Source of the DNA: CAINVV01 sp964506325
Lineage (GTDB): Bacteria; Bacteroidota; Bacteroidia; Bacteroidales; Prolixibacteraceae
DNA: 17,408 nucleotides
Assembly: GCA_964506325.1 (NCBI GenBank)
Contig: CAZDLO010000068.1
Location: forward strand, 1 to 17,408
Reading direction: 5' to 3'
Part shown: positions 1 to 7,628 of the stretch, one piece after another
Layout of the letters: each line of letters opens with the position of its first letter
Numbering within the stretch: position 1 is the first letter of the stretch
Notes under the pieces: model-generated
What the model was told of the DNA's origin: nothing
What the model saw: only the letters and a program-made list of their open reading frames with translations
The model's database searches: none
Position numbers and translations under genes: made by a program

Positions 1-52
1 CGCGACCCCCTGCGTGACAGGCAGGTATTCTAACCAACTGAACTACCAAACC
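1..52 (-). tRNA. tRNA-Asp (GTC), 3' part cut off by the window edge
   Basis: Read on the minus strand, 52 to 46 gives an acceptor strand GGTTTGG, followed by TA, a D-arm, and an anticodon arm CCTGC-CTGTCAC-GCAGG. The anticodon GTC lies at plus positions 18-16. The variable region and the first bases of the T-arm follow before the window ends at position 1. GTC reads Asp codons. The T-loop, the acceptor 3' strand and the CCA end are outside the window, so pairing of the acceptor stem cannot be checked. Confidence 0.9.
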
Positions 53-107
53 AAAGTACTTCTAAGGTCTCTTTTTTGAAATAAAAGAGCTCCCTGTAAA
101 AGCACTG

Positions 108-139
108 CAAATATACGACTTGTTTTGTTTATCTGCAAT
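108..139 (-). promoter_or_regulatory. Bacteroidetes-type promoter for the tRNA-Asp
   Basis: On the minus strand an ATTG (139-136), a 20-nt spacer and TATATTTGC (115-107) match the Bacteroidetes primary sigma pattern TTTG / TAnnTTTG. The match at the -7 box is exact and at the -33 box is three of four. Transcription would begin near position 100, about 50 nt before the tRNA 5' end. The rest of 53-291 shows no gene or clear terminator for rsmD. Confidence 0.6.
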
Positions 140-291
140 GAACTTTTATAAAAATAGGCAACAAGAATTGATAATGCCCCTGCGAATTTGCGATCCTGAT
201 ATTTCAGTTTGCCAAAGATTTTTCAAAAAAATAACTTATTCTGCTCTAAATCAGCAACTTGAATGGTTTCGCGCAATCCTGCAAGTAATTT

Positions 292-843
292 TCATTGATT
301 TGCTGCAGACGGTTTAAAGAATGAAAAATGGACACTGCCATATACTCTTTGTTCGAACATATTGGGATGGGAAGAAAAATTATCACTCTTTCCATGTTCC
401 AGTATGAGTATTCCACCGGGATTAACAAGTTCATGTTTAAATACAAGATCCGGAATCTCCCTGAGGGATTTAAGCTGGTAGGGAGGATCAGCAAAAACCA
501 GATCATATTTTTCCGTACAACGTGGTATAAATTTCAGCACATCATACCTTAAAAGGTGTACTTTGCTGCTCAGGTCCAGTTGTTGGATAACAGATGAGAT
601 AAAAGCATAATGAACATGATCAATTTCGACAGATGTTATTGACTCACAACCTCTTGAAGCAAATTCAAAAGTTATGCTACCTGTCCCGGCGAAAAGATCC
701 AGCACTTTAATCTCATCAAAATCAATTCTGTTGGAAAGGATGTTAAACAGATTCTCCCTGGCAAAATCAGTGGTTGGCCGGGCCTTGAAATTTTTCCCCG
801 GTTTGAACAACCTTCCTTTCAATTCCCCTCCAATTATTCGCAT
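292..843 (-). CDS. rsmD: 16S rRNA (guanine966-N2)-methyltransferase RsmD
   Basis: A protein of 183 aa, the usual length for RsmD, which transfers a methyl group from S-adenosylmethionine to N2 of G966 of 16S rRNA during assembly of the 30S subunit. Visible marks are the N-terminal MRIIGGELKGR, the substrate-side motif RPTTDFAREN at residues 22-31, the SAM-binding motif I LDLFAGTGS at 48-56, and the catalytic motif IV DPPY at 119-122, typical of amino-methylating N6/N2 enzymes. The ATG at 843-841 lies inside the end of the upstream DUF3822 gene (10-nt overlap), so the two are almost certainly co-transcribed and translationally coupled. Nothing is missing. Function is inferred from motifs and is secure at family level. 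Confidence 0.93.
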   Translation of the reverse strand: MRIIGGELKGRLFKPGKNFKARPTTDFARENLFNILSNRIDFDEIKVLDLFAGTGSITFEFASRGCESITSVEIDHVHYAFISSVIQQLDLSSKVHLLRYDVLKFIPRCTEKYDLVFADPPYQLKSLREIPDLVFKHELVNPGGILILEHGKSDNFSSHPNMFEQRVYGSVHFSFFKPSAANQ

Positions 844-1685
844 TTGTACAGATCAAGTAATGAAGTAAAATAATAGTCAGGTTGCTGACTAAATGTATAA
901 CTGTATGTGAATACAGAATTGGGCCGGGCAAAAACTGTTTTTCTGACATATTGCCTGAAGGCCTGGTACAGCGGCGCAGATTGCTGAAAACTGCCATGAA
1001 TGATCAGTTCTGTGGAATCGGGAGAAAGTTTTAACCGGTCAAAAACATACAAAACATAATAGATGACGTCGTTGTCCAGGGAATAATTGAACTGATTGCA
1101 AAGAAGCAGTTTAGTCCCTGAGATAACGACCAGCTCAAAATATGATTTGAAGAAATTCAGGTGAACCTGTTTTCTGTCGGGATAATTCTTATTGTCCTTA
1201 ATGGTCCTTTCCACCAATGGATAAAGATTGTGCCGAATAACTGCCTTCGGAAATTTGAGGGCCAAAAAATCCTTCAGGTTGTCGGGCACAGAAAAAATAC
1301 ACCAGGCTTCAGCTTTGGGCAGAAGCGTTTTCTCCAGGCTGTACCCCTTTTCTGCTTCGTGATTAAAGCCAAGGTATTTTTCCGCATACCCGTTTTGAAA
1401 AAAAGCCTGGGGGACGAGTGTGAAAATCTCGGAAGAGTATATTATCTCCACACTTTTATATTTGAGGTTGAGAAAATTTTCCTGGCTCCAAAGTTCCCTA
1501 ACCTTCATAAACAGGAGTCTTGGCCGCTTAAGGAAGAAATTAAAGGATTTCAAAACGGAATATTTTCCCCTGGGGATATCAAGTATAGCATAAGAAAATC
1601 CATCCAGGCTAATCTGGATGGACAAATGATATAAATTACTCTGCTCGTAATCGAACGATTTGTCGATAAAACAGATATCTTGCAT
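834..1685 (-). CDS. DUF3822 family protein
   Basis: A 283-aa cytoplasmic protein with no signal peptide or membrane segment. I recognise it as the Bacteroidetes DUF3822 family from its overall layout, the central TLVPQAFFQ stretch, the later segment around VISGTKLLLCNQF, and its position directly upstream of rsmD, a pairing seen often in this phylum. No catalytic motif can be named. As far as I know the biochemical role is unknown, and the only functional hint here is the 10-nt overlap with rsmD. The ATG at 1685-1683 is the first good start; I see no Shine-Dalgarno sequence, which is common in this phylum. A possible -7 box TAAATTTG lies far upstream (1855-1848) but has no matching -33 box, so I do not call a promoter. 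Confidence 0.8.
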   Translation of the reverse strand: MQDICFIDKSFDYEQSNLYHLSIQISLDGFSYAILDIPRGKYSVLKSFNFFLKRPRLLFMKVRELWSQENFLNLKYKSVEIIYSSEIFTLVPQAFFQNGYAEKYLGFNHEAEKGYSLEKTLLPKAEAWCIFSVPDNLKDFLALKFPKAVIRHNLYPLVERTIKDNKNYPDRKQVHLNFFKSYFELVVISGTKLLLCNQFNYSLDNDVIYYVLYVFDRLKLSPDSTELIIHGSFQQSAPLYQAFRQYVRKTVFARPNSVFTYSYTFSQQPDYYFTSLLDLYKCE

Positions 1686-1902
1686 AGGATCTTTTTATAG
1701 GTTCTATGGCACAGCACCCTGCTCTTACATGCTTCTGGCTTAGATTAGACAGGAACTGTGATCTAAATAATAAATATCAACAGGGAAATAAAAACAAACA
1801 CAGGATCCATTAATTATCTCCTTCGCAATATATTGGTCAACAATCCACAAATTTAAAATAAAATATCCTACTCTTGTAACCGGCAAGAAAAATAAAGCAC
1901 CA

Positions 1903-3327
1903 ATGAAAAAGTTCATCTCCGACCTGATACTTCAAAAACTTGGGCACATACCTACAGGTGGCCAGAAAGAGATGATTGACAAACTGGCTGCTTTCGTGTC
2001 ATCACCGGAGGCAAATTCCTTATTCCTGTTAAAAGGTTATGCAGGAACTGGAAAAACATCTGCCATTAGTGCGCTGGTAAAAGTTCTGGATGAATTAAAA
2101 ATCAAATTTATCCAACTGGCCCCTACCGGCCGGGCAGCAAAAGTCCTTTCAAAACAGAGTGGTAAACCTGCCTCAACCATTCATAAAAAAATCTACCGAC
2201 AACAGTCTGCGACAGATGCCCAGAGCAAATTTTCGCTGGACAGGAACCTTGCCAGGAATACTATTTTCGTAGTGGATGAAGCGTCCATGATTTCGAACCT
2301 GCCACAGGACCAGAGTGTATTTGGTTCGGGTTACCTGCTTTCAGATTTGATCGAATATGTGGTTGCCGGTCTCAATTGCAAGCTGATAATTTCAGGTGAT
2401 ACTGCACAACTTCCACCTGTTGGTCTTGCAATGAGTCCAGCGCTGGAGAAGGAGGAGCTTCAATTGTTCGGTCTTGACGTATTAGAGGTGGAATTGAGGG
2501 AGGTTGTCAGGCAATCCTTAGATTCCGGGATACTTGCCAATGCAACTTTCATAAGAAACCGGATTCTGGAAGAATCAGCAGTTGGATTCTGGGCAATAAC
2601 AACCGACGGATTTAATGACATCGTGAAGATTGGAGGAGATCAGCTCATTGATGAAATATCAAACTGTTACAACAGGCATGGAATGGATGAAACCATAGTT
2701 ATCACCCGTTCAAACAAAAGAGCGAATCTTTTCAATGAGGGGATTCGCAAAACAATATTATACCGGGAAGATCAGATTGTGCGGGGAGACTTCCTGATGA
2801 TAGTCAAAAATAACTATCACTGGGCAAAAGAACCGGAAGATATCGATTTCATTGCAAACGGGGATATCGCGGAAATCATACGTGTCAGGAAACAAGAAGT
2901 GAGGTATGGATTCCATTTTGCTGATGTAGTATTGCGCTTCATGGATTACCAGGACCTGGAGCTGGAATGTAAAATTTTGCTGGAGACGCTGACCTCGGAG
3001 TCTCCAGCTTTGACTTCTGAAGAAAACAAACACTTGTATGAAGCCATTTCTGAGGACTACGAAGAGATCAGGAACAAACGGGACCGGTGGAAAAAAATCA
3101 GGGAGGACCCGTATTTTAATGCTTTGCAGGTAAAATATTCGTATGCTGTAACCTGCCACAAGGCACAGGGCGGACAGTGGAAAACCGTTTTTCTTGACCA
3201 CGGCTACCTCACTGCCGAAATGCTTGACCGTGAATTCCTGCGGTGGTTTTACACAGCATTCACCCGGGCAGAAGAAAGGTTATACCTGGTGAATTTCAAA
3301 AGCGATTTTTTTCCGGATTCTAAATAA
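1903..3327 (+). CDS. RecD-like superfamily 1 DNA helicase (AAA_30 / UvrD_C_2)
   Basis: A 474-aa ATPase of the short RecD/Dda-like SF1B helicase type found as a stand-alone gene in Bacteroidetes. Motifs run in the expected order: Walker A GYAGTGKT (45-52), motif Ia APTGRAAKVL (73-82), STIHK (91-95), Walker B FVVDEASM (122-129), motif III GDTAQLPPVG (165-174), motif V TCHKAQGGQW (417-426) and motif VI YTAFTRAEERLY (450-461). It probably unwinds DNA 5' to 3' in repair or replication restart. It lacks the N-terminal extension of full RecD/RecD2, and no recB or recC is nearby, so it is unlikely to be part of RecBCD. The ATG at 1903 follows a 217-nt divergent intergenic region. The stop lies 17 nt from the convergent rnz stop, with no hairpin between. 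Confidence 0.88.
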   Translation: MKKFISDLILQKLGHIPTGGQKEMIDKLAAFVSSPEANSLFLLKGYAGTGKTSAISALVKVLDELKIKFIQLAPTGRAAKVLSKQSGKPASTIHKKIYRQQSATDAQSKFSLDRNLARNTIFVVDEASMISNLPQDQSVFGSGYLLSDLIEYVVAGLNCKLIISGDTAQLPPVGLAMSPALEKEELQLFGLDVLEVELREVVRQSLDSGILANATFIRNRILEESAVGFWAITTDGFNDIVKIGGDQLIDEISNCYNRHGMDETIVITRSNKRANLFNEGIRKTILYREDQIVRGDFLMIVKNNYHWAKEPEDIDFIANGDIAEIIRVRKQEVRYGFHFADVVLRFMDYQDLELECKILLETLTSESPALTSEENKHLYEAISEDYEEIRNKRDRWKKIREDPYFNALQVKYSYAVTCHKAQGGQWKTVFLDHGYLTAEMLDREFLRWFYTAFTRAEERLYLVNFKSDFFPDSK

Positions 3328-3344
3328 ACCATTCTCCACCGGGA

Positions 3345-4259
3345 TTACAGTTCAAAACAATCACCATCACTGGCAGCAACTGTATCAGGAAAAACAGTCC
3401 TGGCTTCCTCAACGAGGGTGTCAACGCTTTTGTACCTTGAGGAAAAATGCCCGAGGACAAGTTTCTTTACGCGGGCCAAACGGGCAATTTCTGCAGCCTG
3501 GAGGGATGTTGAATGAAAGGTTTTTTTTGCAAGCTCCTCCATATCACCGGCAAATGTGGCTTCGTGATATAGCAGGTTAACACCTTCAATAAGAGGAACA
3601 ATGCTTTTCCTGAAAAGTGTATCTGTACAGAAAGCGTAACTCCTGGCGGGAACCGGAGCGATTGTAAGCTCCCTATTGGGAATTACGGAGCCATCCGGAA
3701 GGGTAAGATCTGCTCCGTGCTTTATATTCAACCGCTGTGAGACCGGAATATCGTATTGCTCCAGTGCCTGCTTGTCAAGATGTAGCTCGGTAATTAGTTC
3801 CTGAAAGAGGAATCCGCAGCAAGGGATCCTGTGCTTCACTGGAAATGAAGTAATCCTGATTTTATTGTCTTCATAAAGCGGGGAACTGCGCTTAAAATTA
3901 AGTGGATGGTATTTTACTGTAAGGTCTGTGATTTCGTTCATGAATTTCATCATGCCTTCCATCATTAGCTTAAGATCAGAATGAGCATAAATATGCAGTT
4001 CGCCTTTCTTTCCATACAGTGCCAGGGATGAAATAAGTCCGGGCAGACCATAAATGTGATCTCCATGAAGGTGAGAAATGAAAATATGATTGATTTTCCC
4101 GATTTTGAACCTGTATTTCCGTAATTGAATCTGTGTCCCTTCACCACAATCGACCAAAAAAAGCTGCTCATTGAATTTGACAACCTGCGAAGTAGGAAAC
4201 CTTTGAGAAGTGGGCAATGCGGAGCTGCTCCCAAGGATTGTGACGGAAAAGGAATTCAT
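3345..4259 (-). CDS. rnz: Ribonuclease Z
   Basis: A 304-aa metallo-beta-lactamase-fold endonuclease that trims tRNA 3' trailers. The length fits the short RNase Z form (about 300-320 aa). The zinc-binding set is complete: SHLHGDH at 62-68 (H63, H65, D67, H68), H143 in VKHR, D213 in FCTDT, and H271 in LGHFSSRY; the HEAT segment at 232-235 and FHST at 248-251 also fit the family. The ATG is at 4259-4257. It has its own promoter at 4276-4304, lying between the start codon and the terminator of the upstream STAS gene, so it is probably transcribed separately from rpsA-STAS. It runs convergent to the helicase gene. Confidence 0.94.
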   Translation of the reverse strand: MNSFSVTILGSSSALPTSQRFPTSQVVKFNEQLFLVDCGEGTQIQLRKYRFKIGKINHIFISHLHGDHIYGLPGLISSLALYGKKGELHIYAHSDLKLMMEGMMKFMNEITDLTVKYHPLNFKRSSPLYEDNKIRITSFPVKHRIPCCGFLFQELITELHLDKQALEQYDIPVSQRLNIKHGADLTLPDGSVIPNRELTIAPVPARSYAFCTDTLFRKSIVPLIEGVNLLYHEATFAGDMEELAKKTFHSTSLQAAEIARLARVKKLVLGHFSSRYKSVDTLVEEARTVFPDTVAASDGDCFEL

Positions 4260-4275
4260 AGTATTGATTTTCTGA

Positions 4276-4304
4276 CAAATATATACGGAGGGTTATTGTT
4301 CAAA
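4276..4304 (-). promoter_or_regulatory. Bacteroidetes-type promoter for rnz
   Basis: On the minus strand TTTG (4304-4301) is followed after 17 nt by TATATTTG (4283-4276), an exact TAnnTTTG box. The spacer is two bases shorter than the usual 19-21. The predicted 5' untranslated region is only about 10 nt. It sits just after the terminator of the upstream unit, which supports a restart of transcription here. Confidence 0.55.
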
Positions 4305-4309
4305 GATAA

Positions 4310-4339
4310 AAAAACCCGGCAAAAATTTGCCGGGTTTTT
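4310..4339 (-). terminator. Strong intrinsic terminator after the STAS gene
   Basis: Perfect 14-bp inverted repeat with arms at 4310-4323 and 4326-4339, core CCCGGCAAA / TTTGCCGGG. It is flanked by an A-run and a T-run, so it can work in either direction. It lies 24 nt beyond the STAS stop codon on the minus strand, where the RNA would end in a run of seven or more U. No plus-strand gene reads into it, so its main use is to end the rpsA-STAS transcript. Confidence 0.9.
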
Positions 4340-4363
4340 CAATATTTCGGTCAGCATTCATGT

Positions 4364-4705
4364 TTATCCAAGGAAATAGTTTTCTGCTTGTACCTCGCTT
4401 TCAGCGAACAGCATCAAGGAGTCGATCCTGGCAATATCCAGTTTCTCTTTGATGGCAGCTGTCAATCCGAAAACAACAAACCTCCCGTCAACTCCCCTGC
4501 ACAGACGATTGCCCAATAAGAGAGCGCTCATTCCGGATGAATCACATTGTTTGCATTCTGACAAATTCACCAAAATGTTTTTTTCACCATTTTCGATCAT
4601 CAGAACAAGCTCAGACTTAAACCCAGGGGCAATCTTTGCATCCAGATTTTCATCCTGCACACTGATACAGGTATGCGATCCATTCTTTTGAATACTGAAA
4701 TTCAC
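4364..4705 (-). CDS. STAS-domain protein, anti-sigma factor antagonist-like
   Basis: A 113-aa single STAS domain, the size of SpoIIAA/RsbV-type proteins that bind and release anti-sigma kinases. The conserved phosphorylation loop is present as CDSSGMSALL (54-63), with D55, S56 and S57; in SpoIIAA the equivalent of S57 is the phosphorylated serine. The start appears to be GTG at 4705-4703. The only stop upstream in this frame is the final TAA of the rpsA reading frame (4726-4724), leaving 18 nt between, so no ATG is available. No Shine-Dalgarno sequence is visible, so coupling to rpsA translation is likely. No partner kinase or phosphatase is in the window. The sigma-regulatory role is inferred from the family and is not proven for Bacteroidetes members. 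Confidence 0.85.
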   Translation of the reverse strand: MNFSIQKNGSHTCISVQDENLDAKIAPGFKSELVLMIENGEKNILVNLSECKQCDSSGMSALLLGNRLCRGVDGRFVVFGLTAAIKEKLDIARIDSLMLFAESEVQAENYFLG

Positions 4706-4723
4706 AGCAGTGAAAGAGATGAT

Positions 4724-4930
4724 TTATTTTTTCTCGTTTTCCTCCATTTGCGTACGTAAAGCTGCCAGTTCGCTGATATCACCCAAAGTTGTTTTTTCCA
4801 TGGTATCCTTCATAGGTTTAACACTTTTGGTGGTTTGCTTGGTTGCAGCTTTTTTTTTTTTTTTTTCTTCTGTTTTTCTCTCATCTTTATATACATGCGA
4901 GTGGGACAGGATGATTCTCTTGGCTGTTTT
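4724..4930 (-). pseudogene. rpsA: C-terminal continuation of rpsA beyond an in-frame TAA
   Basis: After the TAA at 4933-4931 the same frame stays open for 68 codons to a second TAA at 4726-4724. It begins KTAKRIILSHSH, which completes the sixth S1 domain: domain 5 has the matching VLDIDKENRRLSLGHKQ where this has VIEF-stop-KTAKRIILSH. It continues through a lysine run encoded within 17 consecutive A (4866-4850) and ends with a TTLGDISELAAL segment of the kind found at the C-terminus of Bacteroidetes S1 proteins. This is coding sequence of the same gene separated by one stop codon, either a base error in the assembly or a recent nonsense mutation. Confidence 0.8.
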
Positions 4931-6933
4931 TTAGAATTCAATCACCTTGAATTCCAGTTTCTCATCCATTTTTACATGGGAACCATCTTCCTTAACCAGG
5001 TGGCGTGGGGTAGCAAAACCTTCAACACCATAAGGCAGGGAAATTACAGCACCTTTATCAAAAAGGTCAATGACAGTACCTTCGTGAATTGAATCAACAG
5101 TAAAGATTGTTTCAAAGACATCCCATGGATTCTCTTCCAGTTGCTTGTGGCCAAGGCTCAAACGACGGTTTTCCTTGTCGATATCCAGTACCTGAACTTC
5201 GATTTCAGAACCAATGGAGGTAAACTCAGACGGATGTTTGATTTTCTTGGTCCAGCTGAGGTCGCTGATATGGATAAGGCCGTCGACACCTTCCTCAATT
5301 TCAACAAATACACCGAAATTGGTGAAATTGCGAACTTTGGCAGTGTGAGTTGAACCAATCATATACCTGGTTTCAATTTGTGACCATGGGTCGTTTTTCA
5401 TTTGTTTGATACCCAAAGACATTTTGTGTTCATCGCGATCCAGGGTCAAGATGGTAGCTTCCACCTCGTCTCCGACTTTCAGGAAGTCCTGAGCAGAACG
5501 AAGGTGTTGGGACCAGCTCATTTCTGAAACGTGGATCAAACCTTCAACGCCCGCAGCGATTTCGATAAATGCTCCGTAATCAGCGATAACGACCACTTTT
5601 CCTTTGACAACATCACCCACCTTGAGATCAGCACTGACATTGTCCCATGGATGTGAGGCAAGTTGCTTTAATCCAAGAGCAATTCTCTTTTTCTCATCAT
5701 CAAAGTCGAGGATAACCACGTTGATTTTCTCATCCAGCTGAACGATTTCGTTCGGATGGGCCACGCGTCCCCAACTAAGGTCAGTGATATGAATCAAGCC
5801 GTCTACGCCGCCAAGATCGATAAAGACACCGTAAGAGGTAATGTTCTTAACAGTTCCTTCAAGTACCTGACCTTTTTCAAGCTTGGAAATGATATCTTTC
5901 TTCTGTTGTTCCAGTTCGGCTTCAATCAATGCTTTGTGAGAAACAACAACATTTCTGAATTCATGATTAATCTTAACCACCTTGAATTCCATTGTCTTTC
6001 CAACATAAATATCGTAGTCGCGGATTGGTTTAACATCAATCTGTGAACCAGGCAGGAATGCCTCAATACCAAATACATCAACAATCATACCGCCTTTCGT
6101 ACGGCATTTGATAAATCCGGTAATAATTTCGTCGTTTTCAAGGGCAGAATTGACACGGTCCCAGCTGCGCATAGCGCGTGCTTTTTTGTGCGATAAGGTT
6201 AACTGCCCCTTTTTATCTTCAAGGGTTTCAACATAAACCTCAACTGTGTCGCCAATTTTCAGGCCTGGATTGTACCTGAATTCATTGACTGAAACAATAC
6301 CATCAGATTTGTAGCCAATATTGACCACCACCTCACGCTTGTTCATTGAGATTACGATACCATCAACACACTCCTTCTCCTGAAGAATAGAAAGTGTATT
6401 GTCATACATCTCCGTCATTGATTGTTTTGACGTGGAGCCGAAAGTTGGCTTTTTCCCTTCAAATGCATCCCAGTCAAATTCATCTTCGCTGGTTGAAGCA
6501 GTAGATAATACTACAGCAACAGGTTTCGCTTCAACAACAGGCTTTTTTGCAACTACTACAGGCTCTTCAGCAACAGCTGCTTCTACTTCTTCTGCAACAG
6601 GCTCTTCAGCAACAGNNNNNNNNNNNNNNNNNNNNNNNNNNNNNNNNNNNNNNNNNNNNNNNNNNNNNNNNNNNNNNNNNNNNNNNNNNNNNNNNNNNNN
6701 NNNNNNNNNNNNNNNGGCTCTTCAGCAACAGCTGCTTCTACTTCTTCTGCAACAGGCTCTTCAGCAACAGCTGCTTCTACTTCTTCTGCAACAGGCTCTT
6801 CAGTAACAGCGGCAATTACTTCTTCTGCCGGCTCCTGAACAGGTGCTTCTTCGATAATTTCCTGCGCAACTGGCTCAGCAGCAGAAAGCTCTGCCTCTTC
6901 GTTTAATTCAGGTTTTTCGTTGATTTCACTCAT
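4931..6933 (-). CDS. rpsA: 30S ribosomal protein S1, with assembly gap and early stop
   Basis: The ribosomal mRNA-binding protein S1. The start is ATG 6933-6931, backed by a Shine-Dalgarno AGGAG and a near-consensus promoter. A V/A/E/P-rich acidic N-terminal extension of 13-residue repeats crosses the 100-N gap (6616-6715). Sequence on the low-coordinate side reads through DEFDWDAFEGKK into the body. Counted from an internal Met at 6418, S1 domains lie at about 16-78, 97-162, 184-251, 268-337, 355-424 and 442 onward, several with the hallmark GVDGLIH or GVEGLIH. The sixth is cut before its last strand by TAA 4933-4931, though the frame continues to 4724. The N-terminal and body segments are one base out of register only because the gap is written as 100 N. 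Calling the gene from 6418 would lose the N-terminus. Confidence 0.9.
6561..6832 (-). repeat. 39-bp in-frame tandem repeat in the S1 N-terminal extension
   Basis: The unit is 39 bp (13 codons, protein unit EEPVAEEVEAAVA). Identical copies lie at 6561-6599, 6716-6754 and 6755-6793. A partial copy at 6600-6615 ends at the gap, and a degenerate copy occupies about 6794-6832. The repeat is in the same codon phase on both sides of the gap. Near-perfect identity between copies suggests recent unit duplication or correction, and explains why assembly failed here. Confidence 0.92.
6616..6715. other. Assembly gap of 100 N inside rpsA
   Basis: Exactly 100 N, the conventional placeholder for a gap of unknown length, placed inside a perfect 39-bp repeat. 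The flanking partial unit needs 23 more bases to complete, so the true length should be 23 + 39k (23, 62, 101, 140 and so on) if the copies stay perfect. The value 100 breaks the reading frame by one base. Confidence 0.95.
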
Positions 6934-6942
6934 TTTAAAATT

Positions 6943-6947
6943 CTCCT
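6943..6947 (-). promoter_or_regulatory. Strong Shine-Dalgarno for rpsA
   Basis: AGGAG on the minus strand, 9 nt before the ATG at 6933. Clear Shine-Dalgarno sequences are not seen before most other genes here, so this one supports 6933 as the S1 start. Confidence 0.7.
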
Positions 6948-6983
6948 AAAAATTAATAAATTAGACATTATTTTGAATGGGCG

Positions 6984-7014
6984 CAAAGGTAGGATTAATT
7001 CTTTACAATTCAAA
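6984..7014 (-). promoter_or_regulatory. Near-consensus Bacteroidetes promoter for rpsA
   Basis: On the minus strand TTTG (7014-7011), a 19-nt spacer and TACCTTTGC (6991-6983) match the TTTG / TAnnTTTG pattern at every fixed position. The predicted leader is about 45 nt. This is the best promoter in the window, as expected for a ribosomal protein gene. No equally good promoter is seen for the divergent CYTH gene in the same 219-nt interval. Confidence 0.8.
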
Positions 7015-7152
7015 CTAATCCATCAAAATTTCATGCCCCACTAAGGGCTTGATTTACAAACTTTTTCCTCTGTTTTGCAGGGCAATTTTAAGATGTTTAA
7101 TCAGCCCTGGCCAAAATAACCAAACAGAAACAAAAATTAAGATAAAAAAGCT

Positions 7153-7623
7153 ATGCCACAGGAGATTGAACGAAAATTTCTGGTATTGAATGAAAACTAT
7201 AAAACTGAAGCAACGGGTTCATGGAGGATCACCCAGGGATACATTTCTTCCGTTTTAGCGCGAACAGTCAGAATAAGAATCAAAGGAGACTCCGCATTTT
7301 TGACCATAAAGGGGGAGTCCGACAGCTCCGGACTATCCAGGTTTGAGTGGGAAAGGGAAATTTCCGTAAAGGATGCAGAGGAACTCTTGAGCCTATGCGA
7401 ACCCGGCATTATTGACAAGATAAGGCATGAAATAAAGTATGGAAATCACCTGTTTGAAGTTGATGAATTTATGGGTTTTAATGCAGGATTGGTGGTGGCA
7501 GAAGTTGAACTAAGACACGAGGACGAATCTTTTGACCGTCCTGAATGGCTGGGAAAAGAAGTGACGGGAGAGGTGAAATATTACAATTCCATGCTTGCCT
7601 CAAATCCTTTTCAGAACTGGTGA
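7153..7623 (+). CDS. CYTH domain protein (triphosphate tunnel metalloenzyme)
   Basis: A 156-aa protein made of a single CYTH domain, the typical size for bacterial stand-alone members. The N-terminal signature ExExK is present as EIERK (E4, E6, K8), and alternating basic and acidic strands of the tunnel follow, including VRIRIKGD and FLTIKGES. Members bind triphosphates with a divalent metal; characterised ones are inorganic triphosphatases, thiamine triphosphatases or class IV adenylate cyclases. The sequence alone does not choose among these, and inorganic triphosphatase is the most usual activity for short bacterial forms. The ATG at 7153 matches the conserved N-terminus. It stands divergent from rpsA; the next annotated gene, rfbD, begins 166 nt downstream. 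Confidence 0.88.
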   Translation: MPQEIERKFLVLNENYKTEATGSWRITQGYISSVLARTVRIRIKGDSAFLTIKGESDSSGLSRFEWEREISVKDAEELLSLCEPGIIDKIRHEIKYGNHLFEVDEFMGFNAGLVVAEVELRHEDESFDRPEWLGKEVTGEVKYYNSMLASNPFQNW

Positions 7624-7628
7624 ACACA

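Noticed and set aside
1161..1634. 157-aa ORF antisense to the DUF3822 gene
   Set aside because: No family features or start context; the minus-strand gene fully explains the region.
4850..4933. Programmed frameshift in rpsA at the poly-A run
   Set aside because: Codon-by-codon reading shows that the sequence before and after the 17 A is in one frame; only a stop codon interrupts it, so no frameshift is needed.
4710..5092. Plus-strand ORFs with poly-Phe across the rpsA tail
   Set aside because: The Phe run is the complement of the poly-A lysine run in the minus-strand rpsA frame.
6561..6832. CRISPR array
   Set aside because: Repeats are directly adjacent with no unique spacers, lie in a coding frame and have no cas genes nearby.
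6399..6906. Plus-strand ORFs of Gln/Leu- and Cys/Phe-rich protein across the N gap
   Set aside because: They are other-frame readings of the 39-bp repeat that codes for the S1 extension on the minus strand; composition is repeat-driven.
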